Position numbers and translations under genes: made by a program. A stretch of DNA of 64,000 nucleotides from Eutreptiella sp. 'Long Island Sound 2002' (Eukaryota > Euglenozoa > Euglenophyceae > Eutreptiales > Eutreptiaceae), in NCBI GenBank assembly GCA_964036045.1, contig OZ038382.1:101868357-101932356 (forward strand), written 5' to 3'. The notes below the pieces were generated by a model. The model was not told the DNA's origin and ran no database searches. It worked only from the letters and a program-made list of their open reading frames with translations. Every line of letters starts with the position of its first letter. Position 1 is the stretch's first letter. Below, piece after piece: positions 11,656 through 22,858 of this stretch.

Positions 11656-12900
11656 CAAGGGAGTCTCTGGATCATGTCAAGCGTGCAAGGCGGTCAAGCC
11701 ACGGCACCTAGCTCGGGCCGGCAACGCGGATGGAACCCCCGTGCTGGACGTACCCACTCAGAGTGTGGTTGTTTACAAGTTTGCCATGCCCCCCGTCTTA
11801 CACAGCAAAGAAGTGTACGACTGTGTCATCCTCTGCGTTAACTGTCAGAGCAGATACCTCGCGGCGGTACCCGTGCGGGACAAGGGCCTGACAGCATTGG
11901 TGGTTGCCTGCTAGATGATCAGCCACTAGCCCACAGTGTTTGGCAAACCCGAGGCCATCTACACTGACAATGGGGGTCACTTCACTGGCGCGTGGTGCCG
12001 CAGGATGTGTCAGTCCATGGGCGTACACCATAGCAGAACCGTGGCCTATGATAGCGAGTCTAATTGCCGCGCCAAGGTTGCCGGACGCCAGATGTTCCAG
12101 CAACTGAAGACGATGCACCTCGAGCGTCTCGTCCGCAACTTGTGGACCAGCAAGTGGCGTGCCATCCAGGCATACCAGGACCTGCCGTCCCGCTCCAGAT
12201 ACTCCTCCCACCAGATCCTATTTGTGAGGGACCGGATGGAACAGGGTCTGCTGTGGGCGACCCCGGGGAAGGCACACCGTTGTGAGGAATTCATGGCCAA
12301 ATGCGGAGGTGATGGCGGCAATGGTCACTGAGGCGCTCACAAAGGAGCACAAAAAGCGCCACCACTGCCAGGAGAAGCCGCCAGTCACCAAGTACAAGGT
12401 TGGCGATGCCGCGTGGCGGGAGTGCCCCTCCAAGCTCAGTGAGCACCAGCAAGCCACCTACTATGTCTCTGCTGAGTTCCAGAAGCGTCTCGGCGAGGAT
12501 ACTTATACCCTCAAGGTTGGGGAGCGCCTGTACAGAGACCGGCATCATTCCCAGATGAAGCTGCGCATTCTGGACCCCAGAGACAAGCACGTCCCGTTAA
12601 ACTATGCCGACCTGGAGATGAACGAGGACAACCCGTCACGAGTACAACATCTTGATTGTCGTGGGGTACCGCCCGGCCCCGGGTCTGCCCAGGGGCTACA
12701 AGTTCAAGACGCAATGGTGAAGCGGTACCCAGGACCCTGTGGCTCAAATAGTGAATATCTATCCTGTCTATCACTCATGGCTATCCTCCGTCCTTCCTGT
12801 GGAGACACATTTTCTCCAGTGCTTTGGGAAACGGAATGGGACCAGTGTCGGCTCCTACCTCCCTAATCAATTGAATCGGTCTGGAATTCTTAGAACTTCA
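11656..12900 (+). pseudogene. Ty3/Gypsy integrase and chromodomain remnant (Gypsy-C)
   Basis: The plus strand carries the C-x2-C half of the integrase zinc finger (GSCQACKAVKPRH at about 11668). The core follows, with Asp in VYDCVILCVNCQSRY and Asp in AIYTDNGGHFTGAW. The expected glutamate motif reads SNCRAKVAGRQ, so the catalytic Glu appears to be Lys. A frame change near 12290 leads to the C-terminal DNA-binding part (HQCEKPPVTKYKVGDAAW-like) and then a chromodomain-like block at about 12630-12800 (HEYNILIVVGYRPAPGLP, FKTQW then a stop, then PVAQIVNIYPVYHSWL). Integrase inserts the cDNA; chromodomains of such elements steer it to chromatin. The HH half of the finger and everything upstream are missing because LINE-A copy 1 adjoins. 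It is inactive. Confidence 0.8.
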
Positions 12901-14647
12901 TTCTGATTATCGAATCCTCCGGGAAATGGATCAAAATTGATTATGCTGACCCCATTTATGGCCGCAGTGAAATTGCTGCCCGTCGTTGCCTGCGCACCGT
13001 TTGGCGCCGACGTTCCTTGGCGAGTTTAGTTTTGACCTTGTCTCCTGTACCTTTCAGGATGGAAAGGAGATTCAGGGCTGGATCTGTAGGGATTATCACG
13101 TACTTTCATCTGGTGTACTCACCAGAATTTTTCGCCATCCGGTCTGGGAGAAACTGGACGCGCAACCTTTTCCATGAAGTGACCAAACTCCTGGTTACCA
13201 AGGACCATGAGTTCATTGGGGACTGTACATCTCCCTCCTGTGCCTTCCTTTCATACCCCCTTCACATGGGCATTTTGCTTCCTTTGGAGAAGCGGGTCAG
13301 AAGAGTGTTTTAGGGCATTTAAAGATGCGAAAGACCGGAATTTTTATCATGCGCAAACGCTAACTTTGTGTACTTGTGAGCATGAACATAAATAACTCAA
13401 GACAATGCTCAGAAGACCAAAAGCCCAGGGCCTATTCCGATTTTGGAGTTATCTCAACGATCGCTCCACGCAATTCAATGCATACCAAAATATGGTCGCT
13501 TGAAAGGATGACATTTCCTCTAAAAGCTGGCCAAAATGGGCGTGGCGCCAAGGCTTGCTGTCAATGCCAATGGTGGGTCCGTCCTTGAATCAAGCCAATA
13601 TTGAAGGTAGAGACCAGGAACAACATTGTACATGGCTTGTTTGATTTTTCGAAGCTTGTCTATCATTTTACATAATATTGCCTTGTGAGCACGCGTGCCA
13701 CTTCTTCATTTTGCACATGCACCCATATGCATTTACGATTGACTTGGGATCCAAGGGATCACGAGACCCATGGTAAGCATGTTTCTAAAAAATTACTATG
13801 AATCCTCCAATTTAGCCATATACCATCTTATATGGGTTTTGATGTTCGATGGGCGTATGTGTCCCAATATTGGCTTTTTGGCCCCTTTTCCCACGTACCG
13901 TGTGCTCCAAGGGTGGAAGTGTTCAAAATGCTTTTCTTATGCTATGAACGCGAACCTTTGTTGTGAAAAGTGGTTAAGGCGTTGGGTTTTTTCCATGCAA
14001 AAGCCCAAAGCCCATCCTCCTTGAGAACCTGAGATACAATTTTTGGAGTGATGACGTTAGGGACAACTAACCCTCTTTTGAACCACAATGGTCGGCAAGT
14101 CACTGTCCCCCTCATTTCAGCCCCGGGGTTGTGTGCGCCCGGTTTGCAAGGTTAAGGGCAACTGCGAATGGGTACAGGAAGCCGCCTCGAATAGGCTATG
14201 TCCCCATGTATCCTCGCCTTGAGATGGGAGGTCCACGGGTGACCGAATATGGGGTATGTTGCTGCTTGCCATTCTTCGTGTGCCATTTTTCTGCCAAGAG
14301 GAAAAATAGCTAGAGGCAACCCCGAGGCTGGTATGGGGCACATACTAGGATCTAAGTCCCTTGTGTGTATAGCACCTTTGCTGAGATGTTTGCTCGCCAT
14401 GGCCATGGAGATATGGGATCGTGAGTGTGGGCTGTTTCGGCCAAATATTGCCGTTTTTGCCATTCCAGGCCAGGTTGCAAACTCCATATCTTCGTCGCGC
14501 AAGGAACCTAGCTAGGAAGGAACGCGATTCTTGTAGCATATGACCAAGGGTCAATTGCCCTAGGCTTTGGTATTTGCTTCTCCGCCCCAGCCGCAAATAT
14601 GCAACATACGGTGCTGCCACTGTTCCCGAATTATGCCTTTTTGGCTG
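12901..14647. other. No gene seen; probably 3' remnant of Gypsy-C and unassigned DNA
   Basis: Only short frames occur here (up to about 98 residues), with no domain that I recognise. Base composition is lower in GC than the flanking LINE. It may hold the 3' untranslated part of the integrase element at 11656-12900. I see no tRNA, repeat or promoter that I could defend. Confidence 0.4.
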
Positions 14648-15513
14648 TGTTATGACCCGTCGGGTGACAATCCCCTCGGAGCACAGTAAGCCAGCCAGCG
14701 GGACAGCAAGCCAAACCCCAACGCACAGGGTCAAAGAGAGTATCAAGGGTGGTGCATTGAGGCTTGGCTTGGCGGGGTCCTCCGAAACTCCTACCCTGGT
14801 CGGCCGCCTAAGGCACCCAATTCTGCCAATTTTGGCAGCCCAACCCCACATGGCGACCCCAGGACTCCAGGGTCCCAGGGAATCTGAGGGAGCCAAAAAT
14901 GCATACAGTCTTTAGGCAGTATGCACTCAAAGGGTACAGGATTGATTGCTTTGCCCCTCCCCTCATATGGCCCGAGCTAGCGGTCAGTATTGGATTTTTT
15001 GGAGCCACTGTCAGGTTGCGCTGAAACAGCCCCTTTTTAGGCCCAAACTTCTAGGGATATTGGCGGTACCATATATCCGTCTCAGACAGGAGTTGAGAAT
15101 GGTCATCCGATGTGCATGGGGAGCCACTGTCAGTAATCCGAGAAGCTGATTGGCTTCTAGGGACATGCTGGTGGCGTGTCGGGACACTCCTCCCTTGGCA
15201 GGGTTCTAGGGTCAAATCTGGGCAGGTCTGTGGGTTGTGTTTAAACCCACGCACCTGCGTGCCACAAGGGAGGTGGGACCTGAATGTAGAATATGATATA
15301 GGACGGTGTGTCCAATGCCCTGGGGCACCCCTACCGCAGTCAACGGCTGATCCCACCTGTGTGTACATACCCTGATGTGTCGTTGTACATACTTTTGCTT
15401 TGTTGCACAGTGGCAAGGATCCTAGAACGATTTGCTCTATGAGGATGCCCTTGTGAAGGCAATGCTTTGCCTGACTGCTTGCTTGCGTATCTGGGGCAGC
15501 GTGACCCGTGACA
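14648..15513 (+). repeat. Possible single LTR (TGTTATGACC ... GTGACA)
   Basis: The segment begins TGTTATGACCCG, a common LTR start that resembles the TGTTATGG start of the Gypsy-1 LTR, and can be ended at GTGACCCGTGACA. A gag-like frame follows directly. No second copy is present in the window to prove the ends, and no convincing primer binding site follows, so this is only a candidate. Confidence 0.22.
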
Positions 15514-17947
15514 GCCCCCACGGTAGCGCGTCAAAAGCGTTCTACCACCGCTGAGGTACCCAGTTCCAGCGTGCCAATCGGGGCCTTTGAGGAGCTCAAC
15601 GTGAACCCCGACCCCGAAGAAACTCAAGACCATCGCGGGGTGCAGAGGAAGACTCTGACAACAACGAGTTCCTGCAGCATCCGCATCGACAAGAGGAAGA
15701 CTCCCACATTTACGAGTCCCTGCAGCGACTGCATCAACAACAGGGAGACTTTAACATCTACTAGTCCCTGCAGCATCTGCATCAACAACAGGAGGACTCT
15801 GACATCAACAGGTCCTTGCATCTTCTGCAACAACAACAACAACCAAGGCCCATTTCCAGCCCTGCAAACATGCGCCGGCTTCCGAACCTGGCCATCATCT
15901 GTGGTCTCGTGAGTGGTTCGAGGAGGGTCGGGAGTTCAGCCAGTCCCGGTCTGAGGATGGCGTGCGTGCCCCTCAGTACGTGGCAATCCGCCAAGAGGCT
16001 CAAAACACTCACGAGATAGACGCTCAACTCCAAGCCCTCGGCTACGCGTACCAGTTGCAGCGGAAGCGGTGGCGTGTCTGGCGTGAGAGCCGACGGCTGC
16101 CCACCTTCAGCTCCGACCTCGTTGAGGCGAAAAGGCCTGCTGGGGAGGTGAGTGCCCCCCAAACGGCCAACAGGGCCACAATCTGTGTGCCGCAACCCTG
16201 GGCGACATCATCGGTGTTGCCGGAATATCTGGGGCAAAGCCCTGTCCGCTGCGTCTGAGTTGATCAGGCCCGAGCAGCAATGTGGAGCCGGCCCACAGGG
16301 AAGGGCCATCCGCCCCTCGACGTGGCGAAGTGGTCCGCGCTTGCGAGCGCCTCTGCGGCGTCCCCTGCAAATTCCGGGTTGCCCAAGAACGGGACGCGGA
16401 ATGCAGAATGCCGGCCCGGAGGAAGCCGTCCTCATCGCCCAACAGGAGGCGACTGAGTGGGAGCAGGGCCTGGCAATCCAGGCCTTGGCCGTAGCGGCGA
16501 TCACAGCCGCGGTCACAGCTGCAGCCGCGCTGGAAGCAGCGGCTACCTGGGAGAGGTGCCAGGAGGCAGCAGCCGCGCAGGAAGCGGCGGCCGCTCGCGA
16601 AGGCCCAAAAGCCCATGAGGCTATTGCCAAGAAGGAGGCGGAGGTGAAGGGCGCTCCACGAAGCCCTAGCCGAAGAGAAGGCAAGAAAGGAAGCACAGGA
16701 AACTGCCCATCAGGAGGCCTTGGCCGAGGCTGACACAGACGCCGCAAAGGGGGAGGCCATCGAAGCCGCTCGGAGGAAGGTCGCCGAGGAGAGGGCGAAA
16801 CCTGAAGCCAAGATCAGGGCCTTGGAGGCGTGAAGTCCCTGGTTGGAAGGATCCGTTGGGAGGAGGCCTCCTGCGCTTGGGATGAGGCCTAAAGGCGAGC
16901 CACTGAAGCCACCGTCGCAGCCATGGACGATGCCAAGAAGAAGATCAAGCGCAAGGCGCCCCCGGGAGGGTCTCTCACGGACACCATTCCAAGGCTCCTC
17001 GAATGGGGCTCCGCCTCCATGATGAAGGTAGACCTGGACGCGGATGACGCGTGGAGCAGGGAGGGCAGTGGCCGAGCCCCCTGTCACCGCCGCAAGGGCA
17101 AGTGGAAGACCCCCAAAACGGCCCTGAGAGCCAGACAGGGGTAGCCCCATGACTCTGATGCCTACGTTACCTGCAGCGACGGAGATGGACCGGACCGCCG
17201 GCGTGTCCGAGATTTCTTGGGCTGCAGGCTGGGAGTGGCCGGAGCCAGCGACTGAGGAGGCAACAGCACCCCTCCGGGTTCGGAATGAGAGGGCCTCCCA
17301 CCCCCCCAACGCAATAGGGAATGCACCCCATGCCAACCCCCGTCGCTGACCGGATTCCCATGGGGCAACATGGAAACCGGCTCATTCGGCTCCCGCATGG
17401 ACCCCCGCATGGACGACCCCCGGATGGCCGACCACCCTGAGGACCCCCAGGGGGAGGACTATCCGGAAGACCACCGGGCAGAGGACCGCCTGGAGGAGCC
17501 CGAGACGGCGGGCCCCCGGCCGAATCACCGGGAGCAGACATCGCGCAGAGCACCTGGAGGTGGATCGTGTACCTCAAGGGGAAGGTCCAGGTCTTGGAGC
17601 GCGAGGTCTCGATCAACAGGACCGAGACCAACAAGAGTCAGACAGTCGCCGCGGAGGCCAAGAAGGCGCTGCACATTGCCAAGAGGGAGGCCAAGGAGCT
17701 GAGCGGTGTGGTCACCGAGCTGCAGAGGAGGCTGAAAAAGCTGGAGGGCCTGGGGCTTTCCGGGAGCGACGTGCCGCGTTCCCAGTTGGGCTTGTTGGAC
17801 GATAGCTGGGGATCCGGACCAGGTCCAGGCAGACCCTGTGCCCCCGGCAAAGCCAATCAGGGCGACCACACACCGTCCGCACGTGGCAGCGCCCGTCCGA
17901 GCGACCACATGCCATCCAGATGTGGCAGCCGTGGGGAGCGGGATGAC
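15514..17947 (+). pseudogene. Gag-like Gln/Ala/Glu-rich coiled-coil protein, interrupted at 17947
   Basis: Successive plus-strand frames read as one decayed protein. It opens with a 16-residue repeat (about 15645-15836), then DGVRAPQYVAIRQEAQNTHE and a basic segment. A long Ala/Glu/Lys-rich heptad-like stretch follows (about 16420-16830; e.g. AAAALEAAATWERCQEAAAA), then a second coiled coil at 17567-17760 (LEREVSINRTETNKSQTVAA ... LQRRLKKLEGL). Coiled coils before a Pro/Gly tail are usual in plant Gypsy gag proteins, and a possible LTR precedes it; on that basis I call it gag-like. It breaks at 17947 where the Gypsy-1 LTR begins. The same codon phase continues at 63836, which is why I treat it as the host of that insertion. 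It contains several stops and frameshifts. Confidence 0.5.
15645..15836 (+). repeat. Four 48-bp tandem repeats encoding a 16-residue unit
   Basis: Units start at about 15645, 15693, 15741 and 15789. The period of 48 is a multiple of three and the units share ctgcagca and catcaacaac cores. The encoded unit resembles EEDSDINESLQHLHQQ. One unit contains an in-frame TAG. It lies at the start of the gag-like frame. Confidence 0.75.
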
Positions 17948-17948
17948 G

Positions 17949-18212
17949 TTGTGATTTGACTTGGGAACTGCCGTGGTTCTCGAAAATTCCAAAATACGAC
18001 AGACCCCTTTGCGCAGGATCTTTAGGCAGAGCACCAAATGGTACCCAATCCACAAATTCGAAGAAAAAAAAAACCTGTTCAAATATATTGAAATGTCATA
18101 CACATTTCGTTCACAGCATCTGGCATCTCGATGTTTCATATGTATTCGCAGACTGCAGTGCACGATTGTGCGGTTATGTGTTCGCTTTGCTGCTGCTGCT
18201 CGGAACCATAAC
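17949..18212 (-). repeat. 3' LTR of Gypsy-1
   Basis: About 260 bp match 63562-63830 closely, including shared stretches such as gggaactgcc, gttctcgaaaat, aggatctttaggc, gagcaccaaat and catatgtattcgcag. In element orientation it starts near (T/A)GTTATGG and ends near TCAAATCA. Divergence from the other LTR is substantial, so the insertion is old. Confidence 0.8.
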
Positions 18213-21200
18213 TTCACCTCCCCTTGTGACCTCGAAGAGGTTTCACTCATCTGGATGGGCGCTGCAACGTTGAATACTGTACAAACAATCGACACAAAAA
18301 ATACTTCTTTTCTGGACCTCGACATGTGTTTGTTCCTGAAGCATAATAGTGGTGGAGACCCACAGGCCTGGGTCGGGTGCAGAGAACACCTGTCATTGGC
18401 GCCTATGCACGCGCCGTGTTTGACTTTGCCACGGCGTCTTGGTCGAAGCTGCAGAAGCCTCGCCAGGGTACGGCGCTATCCACAGCAAGGCTGTGAGCTC
18501 GTGGAGATACCATAACGCAGGGACACAACCATCGAGTCTAAGTGTCCTGTGAGCAAACAGCCAACAGGACTGTACATCTGTGAGATCCACAGGGCATATT
18601 AAGTCAGTCAACGCCATTAACAGGCGGCCTGACTGTCGAATCAGCAGTCCGTACCCCACAGGAATGTCGAAGATTTCATTCATGCGAAGTAGACATTCTT
18701 CTTGCACTTCCCTCCGCGTTTTGACGCTAGCCATGAACTTGAAAGCATCATGGCCGGTGTAGTGTTGACAGATATTGCTCTCGAAGGTGCGTTCCTGGAT
18801 CAGGACTCCAGATCGATGATCGATCGATCCAAGGTTGGGATCACCGGGCCGGCCGTTGACAGGGCACTTGTACTGGAATACGAAGACATGCTCACGGGCA
18901 AAAGCTCAAAAATGTCCCGCTCCCAGTGTTTGCTACTTGGGTGTAAGAAACTCCCAAAGGCTCGACTGTTACCAGATGGTAGGGTTCGACAGATCAGTTC
19001 GACGGGTGGTCTGGAAGCACTGAGTGTCATGTCGACAAGTAGTCCATCGATACTTCGAAGTCGAACCAGAACGAGCGGCATAGCTTTGGTAAAACTGACC
19101 AGTTTGCGTATGGACTCGCCACCATGGGGTGTCCGCGATCGAAAGCCTCCAAAATACCATTATCGTGGCGAGACGTCGTCACCAGGACTGAGGGCATTTC
19201 GATCAATGATCTTGAGAGGGTCTGTTCGAGAATCGGCTTGCAGTCGACCGAGATATTGTTGCACATACTGCCCATCGGCAAGAGTATTCTGCAGGTCGAA
19301 TGGAACCGCCTCTGCAGTCACAAGGCTCGAGGCGATGTTGACAATGACAGCGTGGAACACTTGGTCTCGACAGTGTACGTTCCGTCGATGGGCAGCTGGG
19401 AAGTTGGCGTGAGGTACTTGAACATCGGCAAATCAAAGTGATGTTGATAAGCGTTTGAATCTGCCGGCAGGAATCGCAGGTCGACAAGATCTGAACGGAA
19501 CGCTTCGGTGTCGGCCGAACGCAAGACTGGAGCTTCTTTCGTTCGCCGACATAAACATCTCTTCAATAAGGGACCTCTCGACTCCAGTACTCTCTCTTTT
19601 CATATCGACTCTCCAAGGCAGACATGAGATACTTCGAAGTTCCAAGGCGTCGAGTCAGATCTGTGCAATCTTCCAAAGGGAAAAGGTGGATATACCTTTC
19701 GTTGGCCGGTGGAAGACGTGCGACCCTCTGGATTTCCTTTTCGAAGTTGTGGTTTTTGACTTGCCCAGGGCTGGTCCGGTAGATAGTCGCCAGCTGGACC
19801 AAATTGATTGGCGCCCCACGTGCGACCACATTGTAGAGATACGGACCGGTGGATTGTCTCAATGGATGATATTCTTGCAGCTGGAACATGAGGTCCTGGG
19901 CTTGAACTTGCGCATATTGGTACCTCTTGTACCCGAGTTGAGTGGTATCTTGAAGGCCTTGAAGTTGGTGTCGTCGAAAGAGCAAGTCAATCTTATAGGC
20001 GAGAAAGGGTGCTCGTTCTTGGAATGAGCAATCGTTTGTTTGGCAGACTTTCATGAGGTCTCGAATGAGCACAGGAATCGAGATAGCAGATGGAGCCGAT
20101 CAACGCATCTTCGCTACTGTCGAGAAACGTCGGTATTTGAAGAGCAGGTCGATTCCGTCGGCGACATGGATCAGGTCGTCGATCCCGCAAATCTCGCGAT
20201 GGAATAATCAGACGTGCGATTGGGTTTGAGAGGTCGTCCTCAACGACCTTGTTCGTGAACCTCAAGTTCAGTTCCTCATTGCATTTTTCCAGTCAACGAG
20301 GGCCTAACGAAAATTCAGACAGGCCACATCGATCTCGGCATACCATTGGTAGCTTGGTGCGCTGCCAGGGGTTCCGCTTTCGTCGAAAGATGTGTCAGGC
20401 GCGGTTCGCATTGATTCACAGGGAAACGGTGCTGTTTACCGCCAGCTGTCTTTGTCGACAACTTCTTGCTGGTCGTAGATGCAGGCAGTTGTCCTCGACA
20501 CGACATTTGCGTGTCGCTGGCTCAAAGGGCGATGACTGTTCGTGACTTCTGATGCAATGACAAGCACATTCGTGTTGAGTTTGGTATATTCTCGAGCGAG
20601 CAGATCCTCCTTGTGTGTACGAAATCGATAGGGTTGCTTCATTCTGAGTTCGCTCAGATGCTGGAGTTCATCGACGGTTTCCAACCAGTTCTGGTAGCCT
20701 TCCATGTAGTACACATGCCACAGGAATTCCGGCCGATGGACTTGATTGTAGCTGGGTGGCTGATTCGAATAAGACCAGTCCCCCATATCGTACAAATCTT
20801 CCTCGTTGGTGCCATCGTACTTGGTGCCATCGCTGTAGGGGTCTTTTTCAATTTAGGAGGTGGATTGATTGGTTCGAGTGCAGGCTTGCGTTTCGGGGGC
20901 GTTCGAATCCCATGATTGGTTGACCCATGATTCATTCTTGCAGGCATTCGGCTCTCCCCTCCATGATTGGTCGACCCATGATTCTTTCCACTCAGGCACT
21001 TCGAGGTAACTCGAAGCTCCTTTCCCTCCTGTCGACGGGGGGTTTTCTCCTTTACCCCATAGAGCTGCCCGCGTAAGCTGATCGACTGTAGGTCGCCTGT
21101 GCTGGGAAAAGTGCAAGTGATCGGCTTGGCCGGGCTGGCGCCGACGCAACTGATCGACAGCGGTGAGCTGAAGTCGATGCAACTGGAGCTGATGCGGCGT

Positions 21201-21360
21201 CGCCATCCTCGTGGCCATCGGCATTCTCCTCGTCAACATCGATGACTGTCGACGGTGATGCTCGAGAGGATAGGGGTTGAGGGGGAGTTTGCAATGCCCT
21301 CGCGGCAGAACCGTAGGTTGAACGTGTGTCTGGGGCTCCAGCAGTGGATCTGGACCCACG
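18213..21360 (-). pseudogene. Extra coding region of unknown function between integrase and 3' LTR of Gypsy-1
   Basis: Roughly 3.1 kb on the minus strand keep long pieces of open frame in shifting phases. The clearest are 19563-20072 (169 residues, with YLYNVVARGAPINLVQLAT and ENERYIHLFP-like ends), 20436-20795 (MYDMGDWSYSNQPPSYNQVH; LWHVYYMEGYQNWLETVDEL) and 20853-21359 (Gln/His/Pro-rich). Part of 19160-19360 (FDLQNTLADGQYVQQYLGRL) follows in order. I see no transmembrane helix, signal peptide or known motif. A third ORF here is the place where env-like or accessory genes occur in some Gypsy elements, but nothing seen says envelope. The sequence is rich in tcga. Stops and frameshifts show decay. 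Confidence 0.45.
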
Positions 21361-21399
21361 CATGAGGTTTCGAAAATATCAAGCTGTAAGGAGGTGAAG

Positions 21400-22858
21400 T
21401 TACTGAGGGTGGAGTCCAGGGAACTCAGGGTGAGTTGGATCCTCCTCTAGAGCTTTACTCGATTCCCCAAGACCACGTGTCATCATCCCATTCACACCAG
21501 TACAGGAATGTGCGGCGCTCTTTGGATCCCACTCAACGTCTAGCCAGAATTTTAACGAGCTGATGGGAAAGTTCCGGTCTTGACAGGTGTCATCTGAAAT
21601 TCCCACAGTGGTTGCCCCTCCCGACGGATGTAGGGCTTTGTGCTGTCGCAATTCAAAACGCGCAACGCGTCCAAGGAGGCAGGGATGTCCAGTTTAACGT
21701 TTTCGCCCTAGTTGAGCATCTCAAGGACTTTGTATGGGCGACACCAAACAACATGGAGTTTTCCCTTGTGTCGATATTCAGGTACTAACACCCACCATCG
21801 TTCCCCACCTCAGGCACTCGAACTTGTCGGTCCATTTGCAGGACCACATGCATTTGGTGTCCACGTTCCTGAACGAGCATGGCGCGCTCAGAATGGAAGG
21901 TACGTCCCGTCCGATACATGTAATCATTCAAGGTGGAAGGTTCATGTGCATGATATGCCATTCGAGGAAAATCCAACGGAAGATGGGGTATGCGTCCCTC
22001 ATCAATCTTGAACAGTGACAGTCGAAGACTGATGGATGTCAGGTTGGTGAACTGAATCTCAGCGGAAAGAAGATCGACATTCCACTGGTTGTTGCCGAAG
22101 ATGCCCTGTGTCCGCAGACGTTGGGAGATCGACTGGTTGCTTCGCTCCGCCAGGCCGTTGCCTCGAGGGTGGTCGGCCACCGTCTGGTGCATCTCAATTT
22201 TGAAACGGTGTGCCAATTGTTTCCACCCTCCGGACTGGAACAGTTTGTCTCCATCAGAAACAATTTGTCGAGGGCATCCTTTGAGTCGGGCCACTTCGCT
22301 TATGAACACGTCCACGAGGTCATCGGACGTCATGTCCTTGCGCCAAGGGATGAACATTCCACGTCTCGAAAACTGGTCGACCACAGTCATGATGGCATCA
22401 TGGCCTTGCGTGGTCGTAGGCAGCCCCGAAACCCAATGAACGGACACGCTAAGCCATTTGGTGATGGGCACCGGTAAGGGTCTGGGCTGCCTGGCAGTGC
22501 TGGCATGCCGTGACTTAGCCGCTTGACACACATCGCAACTCAACATGTAATGCTCCACGTAGTGTCGAAGAAGGGAACAGACTTAGTCGCTTTTTATCAA
22601 TACCATGGTGCGAAGTACTCCCGAAGTGCCGTATAACTCGGACTCCTCGTACATGGCCATAATGGTGGTTACGAGCGTTTGAGGCATAAGCACACGTTTG
22701 CCCACTGTCGACAAGTGGAAGAAGCTACCATCGTCGAAAGACAGCTTGCCATCTCGGAGTTGGTGTCCTGGCGTAGGGCTGCGTACAGCGATCTCAAAAA
22801 TGTCCCTCGTATGTAGGTCTTCTCGATATGCCACTGCCCAGACTGCTGCCGACGTCAA
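21400..22858 (-). pseudogene. Integrase of Gypsy-1 with post-integrase module
   Basis: The frame at 22583-22858 leads into the zinc-finger area (MYEESELYGTSGVLRT), where both expected His are replaced by Tyr. The main frame at 21785-22558 follows, with the C-x2-C half (CDVCQAAKSRH). In the catalytic core the first Asp position reads SVHWVSGLPTT, so the usual Asp is His. The second Asp (QIVSDGDKLF) and the Glu (NGLAERSNQ) are kept. At about 21650-21790 another frame gives PEYRHKGKLHVVWCRPYKVL, the usual beta-rich module after the core. A degraded chromodomain-like tail follows at 21400-21650 (WDDDTWSW; SSKALEEDPTHPEF). Integrase joins cDNA to the target; this copy is inactive. Confidence 0.85.

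Noticed and set aside
13000-15500. Exons of a host gene in the AT-richer stretch
   Set aside because: No conserved motif, no consistent splice-site series, and it lies between decayed elements.
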